43,978 nucleotides of DNA from Argonema antarcticum A004/B2. GTDB taxonomy: Bacteria; Cyanobacteriota; Cyanobacteriia; Cyanobacteriales; Aerosakkonemataceae. The stretch lies in the NCBI RefSeq assembly GCF_023333585.1, contig NZ_JAIQZN010000062.1, positions 1 through 43,978 on the forward strand. Direction: 5' to 3'. Position 1 is the stretch's first letter, and the number at the start of each line of letters is the position of its first letter. Positions 24,745 through 32,867 of this stretch are shown here, piece after piece. The notes below the pieces were generated by a model that was given only the letters and a program-made list of their open reading frames with translations, made no database searches and was not told the DNA's origin. The translations under genes and the position numbers were made by a program.

Positions 24745-26439
24745 ATGGAAACTTATGATGTTGTAATCATTGGTGCAGGCCACAATGGGCTGGTTTGCGC
24801 CGCTTATTTGCTTAAAGCTGGATATAGCGTTCTGTTACTGGAAAAACGTTCTGTTCCTGGTGGTGCGGCAACAACCGAGGAAGCATTGCCAAAAGAAGCA
24901 CCCGGTTTTAAATTTAACCTGTGCGCGATCGACCACGAATTTATCCATTTGGGGCCAGTAGTTGAGGAATTAGAACTCCAAAAGTACGGTCTGGAGTATC
25001 TTTACTGCGACCCAGTGGTATTTTGTCCCCATCCAGACGGTAAATACTTTTTGGGTCACGCATCGGTTGAGAAAACCTGTGCGGAAATTGCCCGCTACAA
25101 TGAGCGCGACGCCAAAAAATATGCAGAATACACAGACTTTTGGCAGCGCGTTCTTAATGCTATGATTCCCATGTTCAACGCGCCGCCAAAGTCGATCGTC
25201 GATATTGTTGGCAACTACGACTTTCAAAAGCTGAAAGATTTATTTTCCGTAATCGGTAGCGCGGACAAGACATTGGACTTTATTCGCACAATGCTTACCA
25301 GTGCGGAGGATGTCATCAACGAGTGGTTTGATTCCGAATTTCTCAAAGCACCTTTAGCAAGATTAGCATCCGAACTCGGAGCTCCTCCCTCTCAAAAAAG
25401 CATTGCCGTGGGTGCGATTATGATGGCGATGCGCCATAATCCCGGTATGGCAAGACCTAGAGGCGGTACGGGCGCTTTAGTAAAAGCGTTAGTCAATTTA
25501 GTTACAAGCTTGGGTGGAAAAGTACTCACCGACCAGCACGTTGAGAAGATTTTAGTTGATGATGGTAAAGCTGTGGGAGTTCGGGTTGGTGGTGGCACGG
25601 AATACCGCGCAACTAAAGGTGTTATTTCTAACATTGATGCCAAGCGTTTGTTCTTGCAATTGGTGGATGAAAGCGATGTTGATGCAGCCGACCCAGATTT
25701 AAAGGAGAGATTGGAACGTCGTATCGTTAACAATAACGAAACTATCCTCAAAATCGACCTAGCGATGGATGAACCGCTGCGCTTTGTGCATCACGACCAT
25801 AAAGATGAATATCTGATCGGTTCTGTGTTGATTGCTGACTCGGTGAGACAGGTGGAAATCGCACACAGCGACCCGTCTGTTGGCAAGATTCCGCTGGAAG
25901 ATCCTTCTATGTATTTGGTTCAGCCGACGATGCTAGACCCGTCAATGGCTCCTCCGGGTAAGCATACGGTTTGGATTGAGTATTTTGCTCCTTATCAAAT
26001 TGCTGGTGCGGAGGGGACTGGCTTACACGGTACTGGCTGGACGGACGATCTGAAAAATAAAGTTGCCGATCGCGTCATCGATAAGCTTGCAGATTATGCG
26101 CCCAATGTCAAGACAGCTACGATCGCTCGTCGCGTCGAAAGCCCCGCCGAACTGGGAGAGCGTCTGGGAGCCTACAAAGGTAACTATTACCACATCGACA
26201 TGACCCTGGATCAGATGGTATTCTTCCGTCCCTTACCCGAATTGGCTAATTACAAAACGCCGATCGAAGGGCTGTTTCTCACCGGCGCGGGAACCCATCC
26301 CGGCGGTTCCATTTCCGGGATGCCGGGACGCAATTGCGCTCGCGTCTTCCTACACGCACAGCAGCCTCTAGCCCAAACTCTAAAGGATGCGGGAAATTCT
26401 TTCAAGTCAACGGTAGCCTCGGTCTTCAAAACCTCTTGA
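24745..26439 (+). CDS. crtO: Beta-carotene ketolase CrtO
   Basis: 564 aa FAD-dependent oxidoreductase of the phytoene-desaturase-like CrtO type. The N-terminal dinucleotide site is VVIIGAGHNGLVCAAYLL, followed by EKRSVPGGAATTE. Highly CrtO-specific segments are CAIDHEFIHLGPV, FNAPPKS, DVINEWFDSEFLKAPLARL, NARRLF-like SNIDAKRLFLQLV and the C-terminal TGAGTHPGGSISGMPGRNCA. CrtO introduces a 4-keto group on beta-carotene to give echinenone, a membrane carotenoid and the orange carotenoid protein ligand precursor. GGAG about 11 bp before the ATG. Length is slightly above Synechocystis CrtO. Strong assignment. Confidence 0.93.
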   Translation: METYDVVIIGAGHNGLVCAAYLLKAGYSVLLLEKRSVPGGAATTEEALPKEAPGFKFNLCAIDHEFIHLGPVVEELELQKYGLEYLYCDPVVFCPHPDGKYFLGHASVEKTCAEIARYNERDAKKYAEYTDFWQRVLNAMIPMFNAPPKSIVDIVGNYDFQKLKDLFSVIGSADKTLDFIRTMLTSAEDVINEWFDSEFLKAPLARLASELGAPPSQKSIAVGAIMMAMRHNPGMARPRGGTGALVKALVNLVTSLGGKVLTDQHVEKILVDDGKAVGVRVGGGTEYRATKGVISNIDAKRLFLQLVDESDVDAADPDLKERLERRIVNNNETILKIDLAMDEPLRFVHHDHKDEYLIGSVLIADSVRQVEIAHSDPSVGKIPLEDPSMYLVQPTMLDPSMAPPGKHTVWIEYFAPYQIAGAEGTGLHGTGWTDDLKNKVADRVIDKLADYAPNVKTATIARRVESPAELGERLGAYKGNYYHIDMTLDQMVFFRPLPELANYKTPIEGLFLTGAGTHPGGSISGMPGRNCARVFLHAQQPLAQTLKDAGNSFKSTVASVFKTS

Positions 26440-26535
26440 ACGTAATTCCTCACCAGAAGAAAAGTCATCCTTGCTAATGATGGCGAGGATGATTTAAATT
26501 TGCTCCACTGAGGTTAAAGAGATCAATTTTTACAA

Positions 26536-27642
26536 ATGACTGATAAAGTTTTAATTGTAGGAGGAAGCGGACGGATTGGCAGCAGCGTTGCTGCGGATCT
26601 GGTTGCTCACACAAAGGCAGAGATTACTATTACTGGGCGGGACTCAAGTGCTGGGATCGCGGTAGCTCAAATGCTGGGGTCGCAAGTGCAGTTTCTGGCT
26701 TTGGATTTGGCGGATCGGGAGGGGTTGCGAAATGCCGTTGCATCTACCAACATCGTCATCCACTGCGCTGGGCCTTTTCATTACCGCGATGCCAATGTTC
26801 TCAAAACTTGCATCGAACAAGGTGTTAATTATTTAGATGTCAGCGATCATCGTTCTTTTACGATCAAGGCACTCAACTATAAATCTGCCGCTGAAGAAGC
26901 TGGCGTAACGGCGATTGTCAATACGGGCATTTTTCCCGGCATTTCTAATAGTATGGTGCGTCAGGATGTGGAACAATTGGATAAGGTAGAAAAGATTCAC
27001 CTCAGCTATGTAGTATCGGGTTCGGGCGGTGCGGGAATTACGGTGATGCGGACGACATTTTTGGGTTTGCAAAATCCGTTTGAAGCTTGGATAGATGGAA
27101 AGTGGCAGACGGTGAAGCCATATAGCGATCGCGAAGCTGTTGTATTTCCACCTCCCTACGATCGCAATGGCGTCTACTGGTACGATATGCCAGAAACTTT
27201 CACCTTGCCCGACACTTTTCCTGTCAAAACTGTTATTACAAAATTCGGTTCTGTTCCCGATTTTTACAATTACCTAACTTGGTGGGTTGCCAAGGTTTGG
27301 CCTACCACCTGGATCAAGAATCCAAACGTAATCGAGTTTTTAGCTAATGTCAGCCACAAGATGACTAATTTCACCGACAATTTTAGTGGCATTGGCGTGG
27401 CAATTCGTTCTGAAGTCACCGGAAAAAAAGATGGAAAATCATCTATTTTTTGTTCGACTTTGGTACATAAAAATACAGCCGTAGCTGCTGGTTACGGCAC
27501 TGGCAGCCTAGCCCAGCTAATCTTGGATGGAAAACTGACAAAACCCGGTGTTTGGCCTGTGGAACAGGCACTGCCAACCGATTTGTTTGAAGAAACAATG
27601 GAAAGCCGTGGGATAACGATTCAGCAAGAGAGGCTGTCCTAA
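26536..27642 (+). CDS. Saccharopine dehydrogenase-like NAD(P)-binding protein
   Basis: 368 aa. The Rossmann start is VLIVGGSGRIGSSVAADL, followed by ITGRDSS, FLALDLADREG and VIHCAGPFHYRDANVLKTC, then YLDVSDHRSF and NTGIFPGISN, all in the order of the saccharopine-dehydrogenase NADP-binding family. Such proteins are usually not lysine enzymes in bacteria and the substrate is unknown. It starts 96 bp after crtO on the same strand, so a role in carotenoid or other isoprenoid metabolism is possible by context only. The C-terminal half has aromatic-rich segments (NYLTWWVAKVWPTTW) that may contact a membrane. Confidence 0.8.
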   Translation: MTDKVLIVGGSGRIGSSVAADLVAHTKAEITITGRDSSAGIAVAQMLGSQVQFLALDLADREGLRNAVASTNIVIHCAGPFHYRDANVLKTCIEQGVNYLDVSDHRSFTIKALNYKSAAEEAGVTAIVNTGIFPGISNSMVRQDVEQLDKVEKIHLSYVVSGSGGAGITVMRTTFLGLQNPFEAWIDGKWQTVKPYSDREAVVFPPPYDRNGVYWYDMPETFTLPDTFPVKTVITKFGSVPDFYNYLTWWVAKVWPTTWIKNPNVIEFLANVSHKMTNFTDNFSGIGVAIRSEVTGKKDGKSSIFCSTLVHKNTAVAAGYGTGSLAQLILDGKLTKPGVWPVEQALPTDLFEETMESRGITIQQERLS

Positions 27643-27968
27643 GTAGGAGGGCATCATTAAACGTAAAACTCTCAAGCCCTTAGAAACCCGGTTTCTCAGA
27701 GAAACCGGGTTTCTGGGAGTTCAGTTTATTTACGCCCACCCACTTAGAGGCACGAAACCCAACAAATGCGTTGGGTTTCGCTTCACTCAACCCAACCTAC
27801 AAAGAAATGGCGAAGGTATTGTCAGAGAAACCGGATTTCTGGGAGTTCAGTTTATTTACGCCCACCCACTTAGTAACCCTGTCATTCAATTTTGGATTAT
27901 CCTCTCAGATGTAGAGTCAATTCATGAATTGACTCTACATCTGTAGTGGATGAGGCGATCAAATAGCC
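27643..27968. repeat. Repeat-dense intergenic region
   Basis: The gap holds a 15-bp perfect stem with 3-nt loop (27682-27714, AGAAACCCGGTTTCT arm), and a 51-bp direct repeat with one mismatch (27697-27747 and 27823-27873). Between these copies is an AACCCAAC/GTTGGGTT hairpin family copy (about 27752-27800). A perfect 38-bp palindrome lies at 27906-27943. The first hairpin, close after the dehydrogenase stop, may end its transcript. No gene is seen. Confidence 0.85.
27906..27943. repeat. Perfect 38-bp palindrome, AATTCATGAATT core
   Basis: Left arm CAGATGTAGAGTCAATT is followed by its exact complement around the centre AATTCATGAATT. It belongs to the same design as 32676-32709: GTAG, four variable bases, the AATTCATGAATT core, four complementary bases, CTAC. 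Confidence 0.9.
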
Positions 27969-28784
27969 TTAGAGACGAACCGATTCAAGATTTTGGGTGA
28001 AAATACCCTCTTGTTCCGGCTGAAAAATATATTCATAATCAAACTCTAAGGATTGGGGATGACGAATTATTGAAAACCCAAAATCGCTGACTGCGTTGGC
28101 GGTAAAAGTAGGCATGACTAGCTCGATTACTTTGTCTTCTGCTATGTTAGGCTCTTGGACAAAATAATCATGCTTTTCAAAAAAAACTCTTTCGTGTTTG
28201 GGAGTAACTATGCCGTTAATCTTGTGTGCATTTTGAATGGGTTTGATATAGGTTTTAATAAAACTAGCTGGGAATTTTTGTAAATCAGATAATCTTTCTT
28301 GCTGCGCCCAACTCATTTGGAAGATCATTTTAAGCAGTTCAAAGCCTAAAATATAATTAAAAACGCTATTTTTTTCTTTTGGATTAATCACCAATCGTAA
28401 AGCCGATTCTAAATACAGATTAGGCTGTTCTCGTAAATCTTGAGATGAATGTATAAAAAACTGCCTTACATAGCGTTTTAAAACAGCTTTATTTAACTCT
28501 GTTTTCAAGTTAAATCTTCTTAAATATTTTTGAACTCGGTGTTGAGTATCTCTGTCTTGCAGCATTCGCCAAACTAAGCCATCAGCCGTATATTCGTCTA
28601 AAAAATCCGCTTGCATTTCTGGTGCAGATGCACAGAGGAGATGACACAAGGACAAAACATAACGGCGTTCTTCCCAAGGCAAACTTTCCGCCCATTTTCT
28701 AGCAAGTGGAGGGAGTTTCTCAAAAAGAGTGTCTGATTTAATTTCCTGTAACCTGGATGAGCTTCTAGATTTAGGTTTAGTCAT
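27969..28784 (-). CDS. Hypothetical protein (271 aa)
   Basis: I do not recognise the family. The protein is soluble and largely helical in its first two thirds, with a basic N-terminus (TKPKSRSSSRLQE), LARKWAESLPWEERRYVLSL, and a YLRRFNL/KRYVRQFF region. The last part is more beta-like (VIELVMPTFTANAVSDFGFSI, LEFDYEYIFQPE). No signal peptide or catalytic motif stands out. It lies alone on the minus strand, 83 bp after the end of maf in that direction, with GCTAGGGG-type repeats between. It is a real gene by codon use and length. Confidence 0.7.
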   Translation of the reverse strand: MTKPKSRSSSRLQEIKSDTLFEKLPPLARKWAESLPWEERRYVLSLCHLLCASAPEMQADFLDEYTADGLVWRMLQDRDTQHRVQKYLRRFNLKTELNKAVLKRYVRQFFIHSSQDLREQPNLYLESALRLVINPKEKNSVFNYILGFELLKMIFQMSWAQQERLSDLQKFPASFIKTYIKPIQNAHKINGIVTPKHERVFFEKHDYFVQEPNIAEDKVIELVMPTFTANAVSDFGFSIIRHPQSLEFDYEYIFQPEQEGIFTQNLESVRL

Positions 28785-28867
28785 AAGCTGAAGCAGGTAT
28801 AGCTAGGGGCTAGGGGAAGAAGGGTCTAGAATCAAGGGTTTTTGCGTGCTTTGGCTCATAACTTATT

Positions 28868-29545
28868 TTAATCCGCCAACTGCCAGAAGTCTGTGACATC
28901 GTACCCTAATTCGCCCAGCATCTCCCGCAGCAGGGGCATACTGAGACCGATGACGTTGGAGTGACAGCCTTCGATTTTCGCGATGAACAGACTTCCTTTG
29001 CCTTCAAGGGCGAAGCAGCCAGCGCAGTTCAAAGGTTCGCCGCCAGCAACGTAGGCTTCAATTTGGCGATCGCTCACATTGGCAAAGTAAACCCGCGTCA
29101 CCTGACATCGCACTAAGGTTTTGCCTTGTTTTTGGTCAATTAAAGCATGACCTGTGTAGAGGTCGCCTACTCCACCGCGCATCATTTGCCAACGTGCGAT
29201 CGCTTCCGAGGCATCAGCTGGTTTGCCGTGAATCTCACCTGCTAGAGACAAAACCGAATCACAACCTAACAATAACGCATCGGCAAATTGAGATGCCACA
29301 GTTTCAGCCTTTCGCTGCGCTAACGTTTGCACCAGTTCTACCGGATCGCTGAGATCGACTTGGGACTCATCAAAGTCGCTTGGACAGACCGCTGCTTCGA
29401 TCCCAGCAGTTTGCAACAAGCGACGGCGAGCAGGCGAGGCAGAAGCTAGTACCAATTTTGGATTTGGCGCGAAGTGGGCGTCTTGGCGGTGACCGTCACG
29501 ATGCCCACCGAAGCACCAGAGGATTTTGGATTTTGGATTGACCAT
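28868..29545 (-). CDS. maf: Maf-family nucleotide pyrophosphatase
   Basis: 225 aa. The Maf signature is [18 protein letters not shown], followed by [20 protein letters not shown] and [29 protein letters not shown]. Maf proteins hydrolyse dTTP, UTP or modified NTPs to monophosphates. The first about 29 residues ([20 protein letters not shown] and on) precede the usual family start. They derive in part from GGATTTTGGATTTT heptamers at 29518-29540, so a repeat appears to have displaced the original start. A TTG at 29455 would give a family-length start but lacks a clear ribosome site. The core is intact. Confidence 0.88.
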   Translation of the reverse strand: MVNPKSKILWCFGGHRDGHRQDAHFAPNPKLVLASASPARRRLLQTAGIEAAVCPSDFDESQVDLSDPVELVQTLAQRKAETVASQFADALLLGCDSVLSLAGEIHGKPADASEAIARWQMMRGGVGDLYTGHALIDQKQGKTLVRCQVTRVYFANVSDRQIEAYVAGGEPLNCAGCFALEGKGSLFIAKIEGCHSNVIGLSMPLLREMLGELGYDVTDFWQLAD

Positions 29546-29610
29546 TCAATTGTTAGTTCTTCGTTGTTGTTTTTCACTTGTCAAAAGTCAGAAGTCCTTG
29601 GTTAGTTTCT

Positions 29611-29740
29611 AATGACAAATGACCAATGACCAATGACAAATGACCAATGACCAATGACCAATGACAAATGACCAATGACCAATGACCAATGACTAATGAC
29701 CAATGACTAATGACCAATGACTAATGACCAATGACCAATG
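29611..29740. repeat. Heptamer STRR (AATGACC), about 18 units
   Basis: About 18 units of AATGACC with AATGACA and AATGACT variants fill the gap between cyanoP and maf. The run stops within 7 bp of the cyanoP stop codon. Same repeat class as the TTTGTCATTTGTCATT at 13909-13922. Confidence 0.95.
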
Positions 29741-29746
29741 ACCACT

Positions 29747-30286
29747 TTAATAAACAGAGAACGAATCAATGATTTGCTGGAACTGATTCTTCACTTTTGC
29801 CCAGCGCTTTTCTGTAGTGGATGCGTTAAAAGTGTAGAGTTTGCCGCGACTGATGACAACGCTGGCTAAATTATGCCGTGACTGGGTTGGCAATTTAACG
29901 ATATATTCCAAAAGGTAATAAATTTTACCACCGCCTTCTCGCGCCTCGGCATTCACCAATTCTGCTTCGCGTCCAGATCCGGAAGGCGCGATCGCACTTT
30001 TTGACAGTTTGTATCCTACCTCACCAGGAGTGCCCAGATCGCTGAGAGTTTTGCTCGTCTCAAGTGGACTAATCACAACGCTGACGTTCTCGCTTTGCTC
30101 AATCAAATCGTGAAGTACCACACTGGGGCCATTTGAGGCGTTGTATGGAATCCAGCCATTAGGATAGAGGAACTGGTAGCCATCATAGCTATTGATATAG
30201 CTTTTTAACCCGACAACCCCTCCAAGGCAACCCGTCAGAGTCAAGCTAAGGACGACTAAAAGTACCGCTGCGATTCGTTTGAGCAT
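29747..30286 (-). CDS. PsbP/CyanoP-family photosystem II lipoprotein
   Basis: 179 aa from the ATG at 30286, which gives a clean lipoprotein signal: MLKRIAAVLLVVLSLTLTGC with Cys20 as the lipidated residue. A longer frame from 30328 would add 14 residues ahead of the signal and is less likely. The mature part has the PsbP fold markers YDGYQFLYPNGWIPYN, DLIEQSENVSVVISPL, and a C-terminal YTFNASTTEKRWAKVKNQFQQIIDSF. CyanoP is lumenal and assists photosystem II assembly. It is on the minus strand with maf, separated from it by an STRR array. Confidence 0.9.
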   Translation of the reverse strand: MLKRIAAVLLVVLSLTLTGCLGGVVGLKSYINSYDGYQFLYPNGWIPYNASNGPSVVLHDLIEQSENVSVVISPLETSKTLSDLGTPGEVGYKLSKSAIAPSGSGREAELVNAEAREGGGKIYYLLEYIVKLPTQSRHNLASVVISRGKLYTFNASTTEKRWAKVKNQFQQIIDSFSVY

Positions 30287-30390
30287 CTCTACATATTTTC
30301 CTTTGGCACTGCGATTATATTGTCTCATTTATCTGACGCGATCGCCGTTGACGCCCATCACCATAGAAGAGGGGGACTCTAGGCGCAGAG

Positions 30391-30454
30391 GAACAACCCC
30401 ACCCCCAACCCCTCCCCGTCGCACGGGGAGGGGAGAAGAGGGGGAGAAAAATTT
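30391..30454. repeat. C/G-rich inverted repeat
   Basis: ACCCCACCCCCAACCCCTCC followed by a CCCCGTCGCACGGGG hairpin and G-rich tail ending in AAAAATTTT. The complement of the same design occurs at 32797-32845, so it is a dispersed repeat. It lies between cyanoP and the next plus-strand gene and contains no ORF of note. Confidence 0.75.
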
Positions 30455-30518
30455 TCATCCTTAATTTTTCATTCCCATCACCTACGATCAATTAGTAATT
30501 ACCAAAAACTAAGAATCT

Positions 30519-31136
30519 ATGTTGACGACTACCGAAATCCGATGGTTTTATTCTGGTACGCTACCAGCAGAGATTCAAGATTGGTTCAATACCGATGCGC
30601 TAGGCGAACATCACCATCCGCCAGAAGATGTGTATTTGCACATTCCTGAGTGTGAATACTTAGGAATCAAGCTACGCCAGAAGCGTCTGGAAATCAAATT
30701 GCGAAAAGCCGAATTGGATGCGCTGCGTTTTGGAGATAATTGGGAGGGTAAAGCAGAGAAATGGGTGAAGTGGAGTTGCGAAGATCCGACCGCAGAAAGT
30801 TTGATACCAGTAGATTTGGTAAAGAAAGCGCCGTGGATAAATGTCAAGAAGGTGCGATCGCAACGTAAGTATCAAGTCTCCTACGATACCTCGTTAATAT
30901 CGGTGCCAGTCGATCGCGCGATCGATCGCGCCTGTAACGTAGAAATAACTCAGTTGAATATCCACGACAATGCTTGGTGGAGTCTTGCCTTTGAAGCGTA
31001 TGGAGAAGATACCAACCTAATGGATAATCTTAAAGCTGTAGCTAGGGTACTCAAAAGTTATCCCCTCTTCAAATTGCAAACTCAAGATTCTTACGCCTAT
31101 CCCAAATGGCTTGCTATTTCTCAACCTGAAATCTAA
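30519..31136 (+). CDS. Hypothetical protein (205 aa)
   Basis: Family not recognised with certainty. It opens TTTEIRWFYSGTLPAEIQDWF and has an alternating charged strand KLRQKRLEIKLRKAEL. The pattern of an acidic start (EIRW) and paired basic strands recalls CYTH/triphosphate-tunnel proteins, but the diagnostic ExExK is not exact, so this is a weak suggestion. The rest (AWWSLAFEAYGEDTNLMDNLKAV) resembles the helix that caps such tunnels. No signal peptide. Its stop overlaps the longest frame of the next gene but is 8 bp before that gene's preferred ATG, so both are likely co-transcribed. Confidence 0.7.
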   Translation: MLTTTEIRWFYSGTLPAEIQDWFNTDALGEHHHPPEDVYLHIPECEYLGIKLRQKRLEIKLRKAELDALRFGDNWEGKAEKWVKWSCEDPTAESLIPVDLVKKAPWINVKKVRSQRKYQVSYDTSLISVPVDRAIDRACNVEITQLNIHDNAWWSLAFEAYGEDTNLMDNLKAVARVLKSYPLFKLQTQDSYAYPKWLAISQPEI

Positions 31137-31143
31137 AATCCCT

Positions 31144-32319
31144 ATGAGTGTTATTGCATTGCTGATTTTGCTCACCTTTGGTTCAGCCATTCCTCTTAGT
31201 TTAGCCTTGTGGCTGAAAAAGCGCTACAAAAAAACCAAATTCATCCTATTTGCCATCACCGGATTATTTATCCTCACTCAAACTAGCATTTGGCTGTATG
31301 ATTTCAGCGGAATGCAGGCAAACAACCATTACCTTCAACTTAAAACTTTTTTAAATCAACCTTTCACTGGGTTGAGCCAAGTTGGTTTGTCACGGAGTAA
31401 AGGCATTATTGCGCTTTCGTATATGACTGAAGGATTGGTAAGTTATGCCATTCAAAAACCAGATAAGCAGCCAGAAATTATTCCCTTGTTGGAAAAAGCC
31501 ATCAAAATCGCCCTTCACCCAGATATTTCACCTTACCGGGATATTAACAAGGTTTCTAATTGGGGTGAAGAAGGATTATACTTGAGCCATTTCAATGTAA
31601 TTTTAGGAGCTTATCAAAGATTGTCACGCAATCGCAAATATTTGCCACTCAATCGCACCATCTCTCAATACCTTGCAAAAAAAATTATCGGCGAACCGCA
31701 GCATAATATCAGGTCTTACGAAAAAGCTCAAGATAGGTGGCCAGCGGACAATGCAGTTACATTATATTCATTGTATTTATTCGATCGAAACAACAACACG
31801 CAAATCAGTCAAATGCCAATCAAGCAATGGCTAGAATATATGAAAAACCAAGGAAATGAACCGAAAACAAAACTGCCTTACTCCGAACTTACCGGCATTG
31901 AAAAATATTCCAAATACCCACGTGGTTGTGCATTGTCCTGGACAGCTAAATACATGGGTGATTTTGCTCCCAAAGAGACAAGAGAACTTTGGCATAATTA
32001 CAAGCAGCACTACTATAAAAATTTTCTAATTGTCTCTGGTTTCCGGGAATATCCTCCTCATGCTAATATTAAGCCAGATAGCGATTCAGGCCCGATCGTT
32101 TTTGGTATCGGTGCGGGTGCTACAGGACTGGCACTTAATGGTTCCAAATCTGTCGGAGATTACCTGACTTATTATCAGGTAAATAATGCAATCCGTTTTG
32201 TAGATATAGTAGCTAACATTCTCTCATCTTTGGGTGACAAAAAGTGGGAAAAGCTTTCCCAAGATGTATTGGCAACATCTATTCGGTTTAATGCTGAAAC
32301 AAAAGTTTACTGGTACTAA
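31144..32319 (+). CDS. Membrane-anchored hypothetical protein, possible alpha/alpha-toroid domain
   Basis: 391 aa from the ATG at 31144 (MSVIALLILLTFG); the frame is open from TTG 31111. Two N-terminal membrane segments (about residues 3-22 and 30-52) precede a large domain. The latter has regularly spaced helices with SPYRDINKVSNWGEEGLYLSHFN, RWPADNAV, YPRGCALSW and PDSDSGPIVFGIGAGATGLAL, a layout seen in alpha/alpha-barrel enzymes. A specific family cannot be named. The large domain is probably outside the membrane. It lies between two other unknown genes on the same strand. Confidence 0.65.
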   Translation: MSVIALLILLTFGSAIPLSLALWLKKRYKKTKFILFAITGLFILTQTSIWLYDFSGMQANNHYLQLKTFLNQPFTGLSQVGLSRSKGIIALSYMTEGLVSYAIQKPDKQPEIIPLLEKAIKIALHPDISPYRDINKVSNWGEEGLYLSHFNVILGAYQRLSRNRKYLPLNRTISQYLAKKIIGEPQHNIRSYEKAQDRWPADNAVTLYSLYLFDRNNNTQISQMPIKQWLEYMKNQGNEPKTKLPYSELTGIEKYSKYPRGCALSWTAKYMGDFAPKETRELWHNYKQHYYKNFLIVSGFREYPPHANIKPDSDSGPIVFGIGAGATGLALNGSKSVGDYLTYYQVNNAIRFVDIVANILSSLGDKKWEKLSQDVLATSIRFNAETKVYWY

Positions 32320-32333
32320 TATTGAGGTAAGCT

Positions 32334-32657
32334 ATGCGCTGTAAAAACTTTTTTGTGTCTTTGTTTTTTGTGTTTATTTATATGATATTTCCTCTAATTA
32401 TCTCAGTCAGTGGTAAAATTCTAAAAAGAATATATGGGTGTAATTACGAACGTTGTGAGCGGAGTTATTTGTGTTTCACTAAAATAAGTTGCGGAAGTAA
32501 TCATCGGTTAGCAGATTATTTAGAACAGGTAATAGATACGGCTTTGTTTTCTTTGATAACTGTGCCGATAGGTTTATTAGTGATTATTTTACTTATACTT
32601 ATACAAGTTATTATTATATGGATAAAGGTTATTCGCAAACGTCGTTCAAATCGGTGA
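32334..32657 (+). CDS. Small hypothetical membrane protein (107 aa)
   Basis: Two membrane segments: about residues 5-25 (FFVSLFFVFIYMIFPLI type) and 70-97 (LFSLITVPIGLLVIILLILI type). Between them is a loop with four Cys (YGCNYERCERSYLCFTKISC) that may form disulfides or bind metal. Lys/Arg at both ends. GAGGTAAG is upstream of the ATG, 14 bp after the preceding gene, so it is likely coexpressed with it. Family not recognised. Confidence 0.6.
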   Translation: MRCKNFFVSLFFVFIYMIFPLIISVSGKILKRIYGCNYERCERSYLCFTKISCGSNHRLADYLEQVIDTALFSLITVPIGLLVIILLILIQVIIIWIKVIRKRRSNR

Positions 32658-32675
32658 AATTTAATTTAATTCTCG

Positions 32676-32709
32676 GCTGTAGGGGGAATTCATGAATTCC
32701 CCCTACAGC
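32676..32709. repeat. Perfect 34-bp palindrome, AATTCATGAATT core
   Basis: GCTGTAGGGGG arm, centre AATTCATGAATT, exact complementary right arm. It differs from 27906-27943 by GGGG/CCCC in place of AGTC/GACT flanking the core, a paired change. It lies after the small membrane-protein gene. Confidence 0.9.
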
Positions 32710-32796
32710 TAGAGTAAGCCAAGCTATTAATAATACACACCTTGCAAAAATTTACAACCCCAACCTAACCCTTCTCATTAACGGAGATGGAATAAT

Positions 32797-32845
32797 AAAT
32801 TTTCCCCCTCCCCGTGGCGGGGAGGGGGTTAGGGGGTGGGGTTCC
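32797..32845. repeat. C/G-rich inverted repeat (second copy)
   Basis: AAATTTTCCCCCTCCCC hairpin with CGTGGCG loop followed by GGGGTTAGGGGGTGGGG. Inverted relative to 30391-30454. It lies 23 bp from the convergent gene's stop, in a gap between convergent genes, so it could serve as a two-way transcript end. Confidence 0.7.
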
Positions 32846-32867
32846 CTTGGACTTTGGCAATCCTTGT

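Noticed and set aside
29611-29740. Regular repeats that might suggest a CRISPR array
   Set aside because: Units are 7 bp, directly adjacent, with no spacers. The same holds for arrays at 1-153 and 43903-43978.
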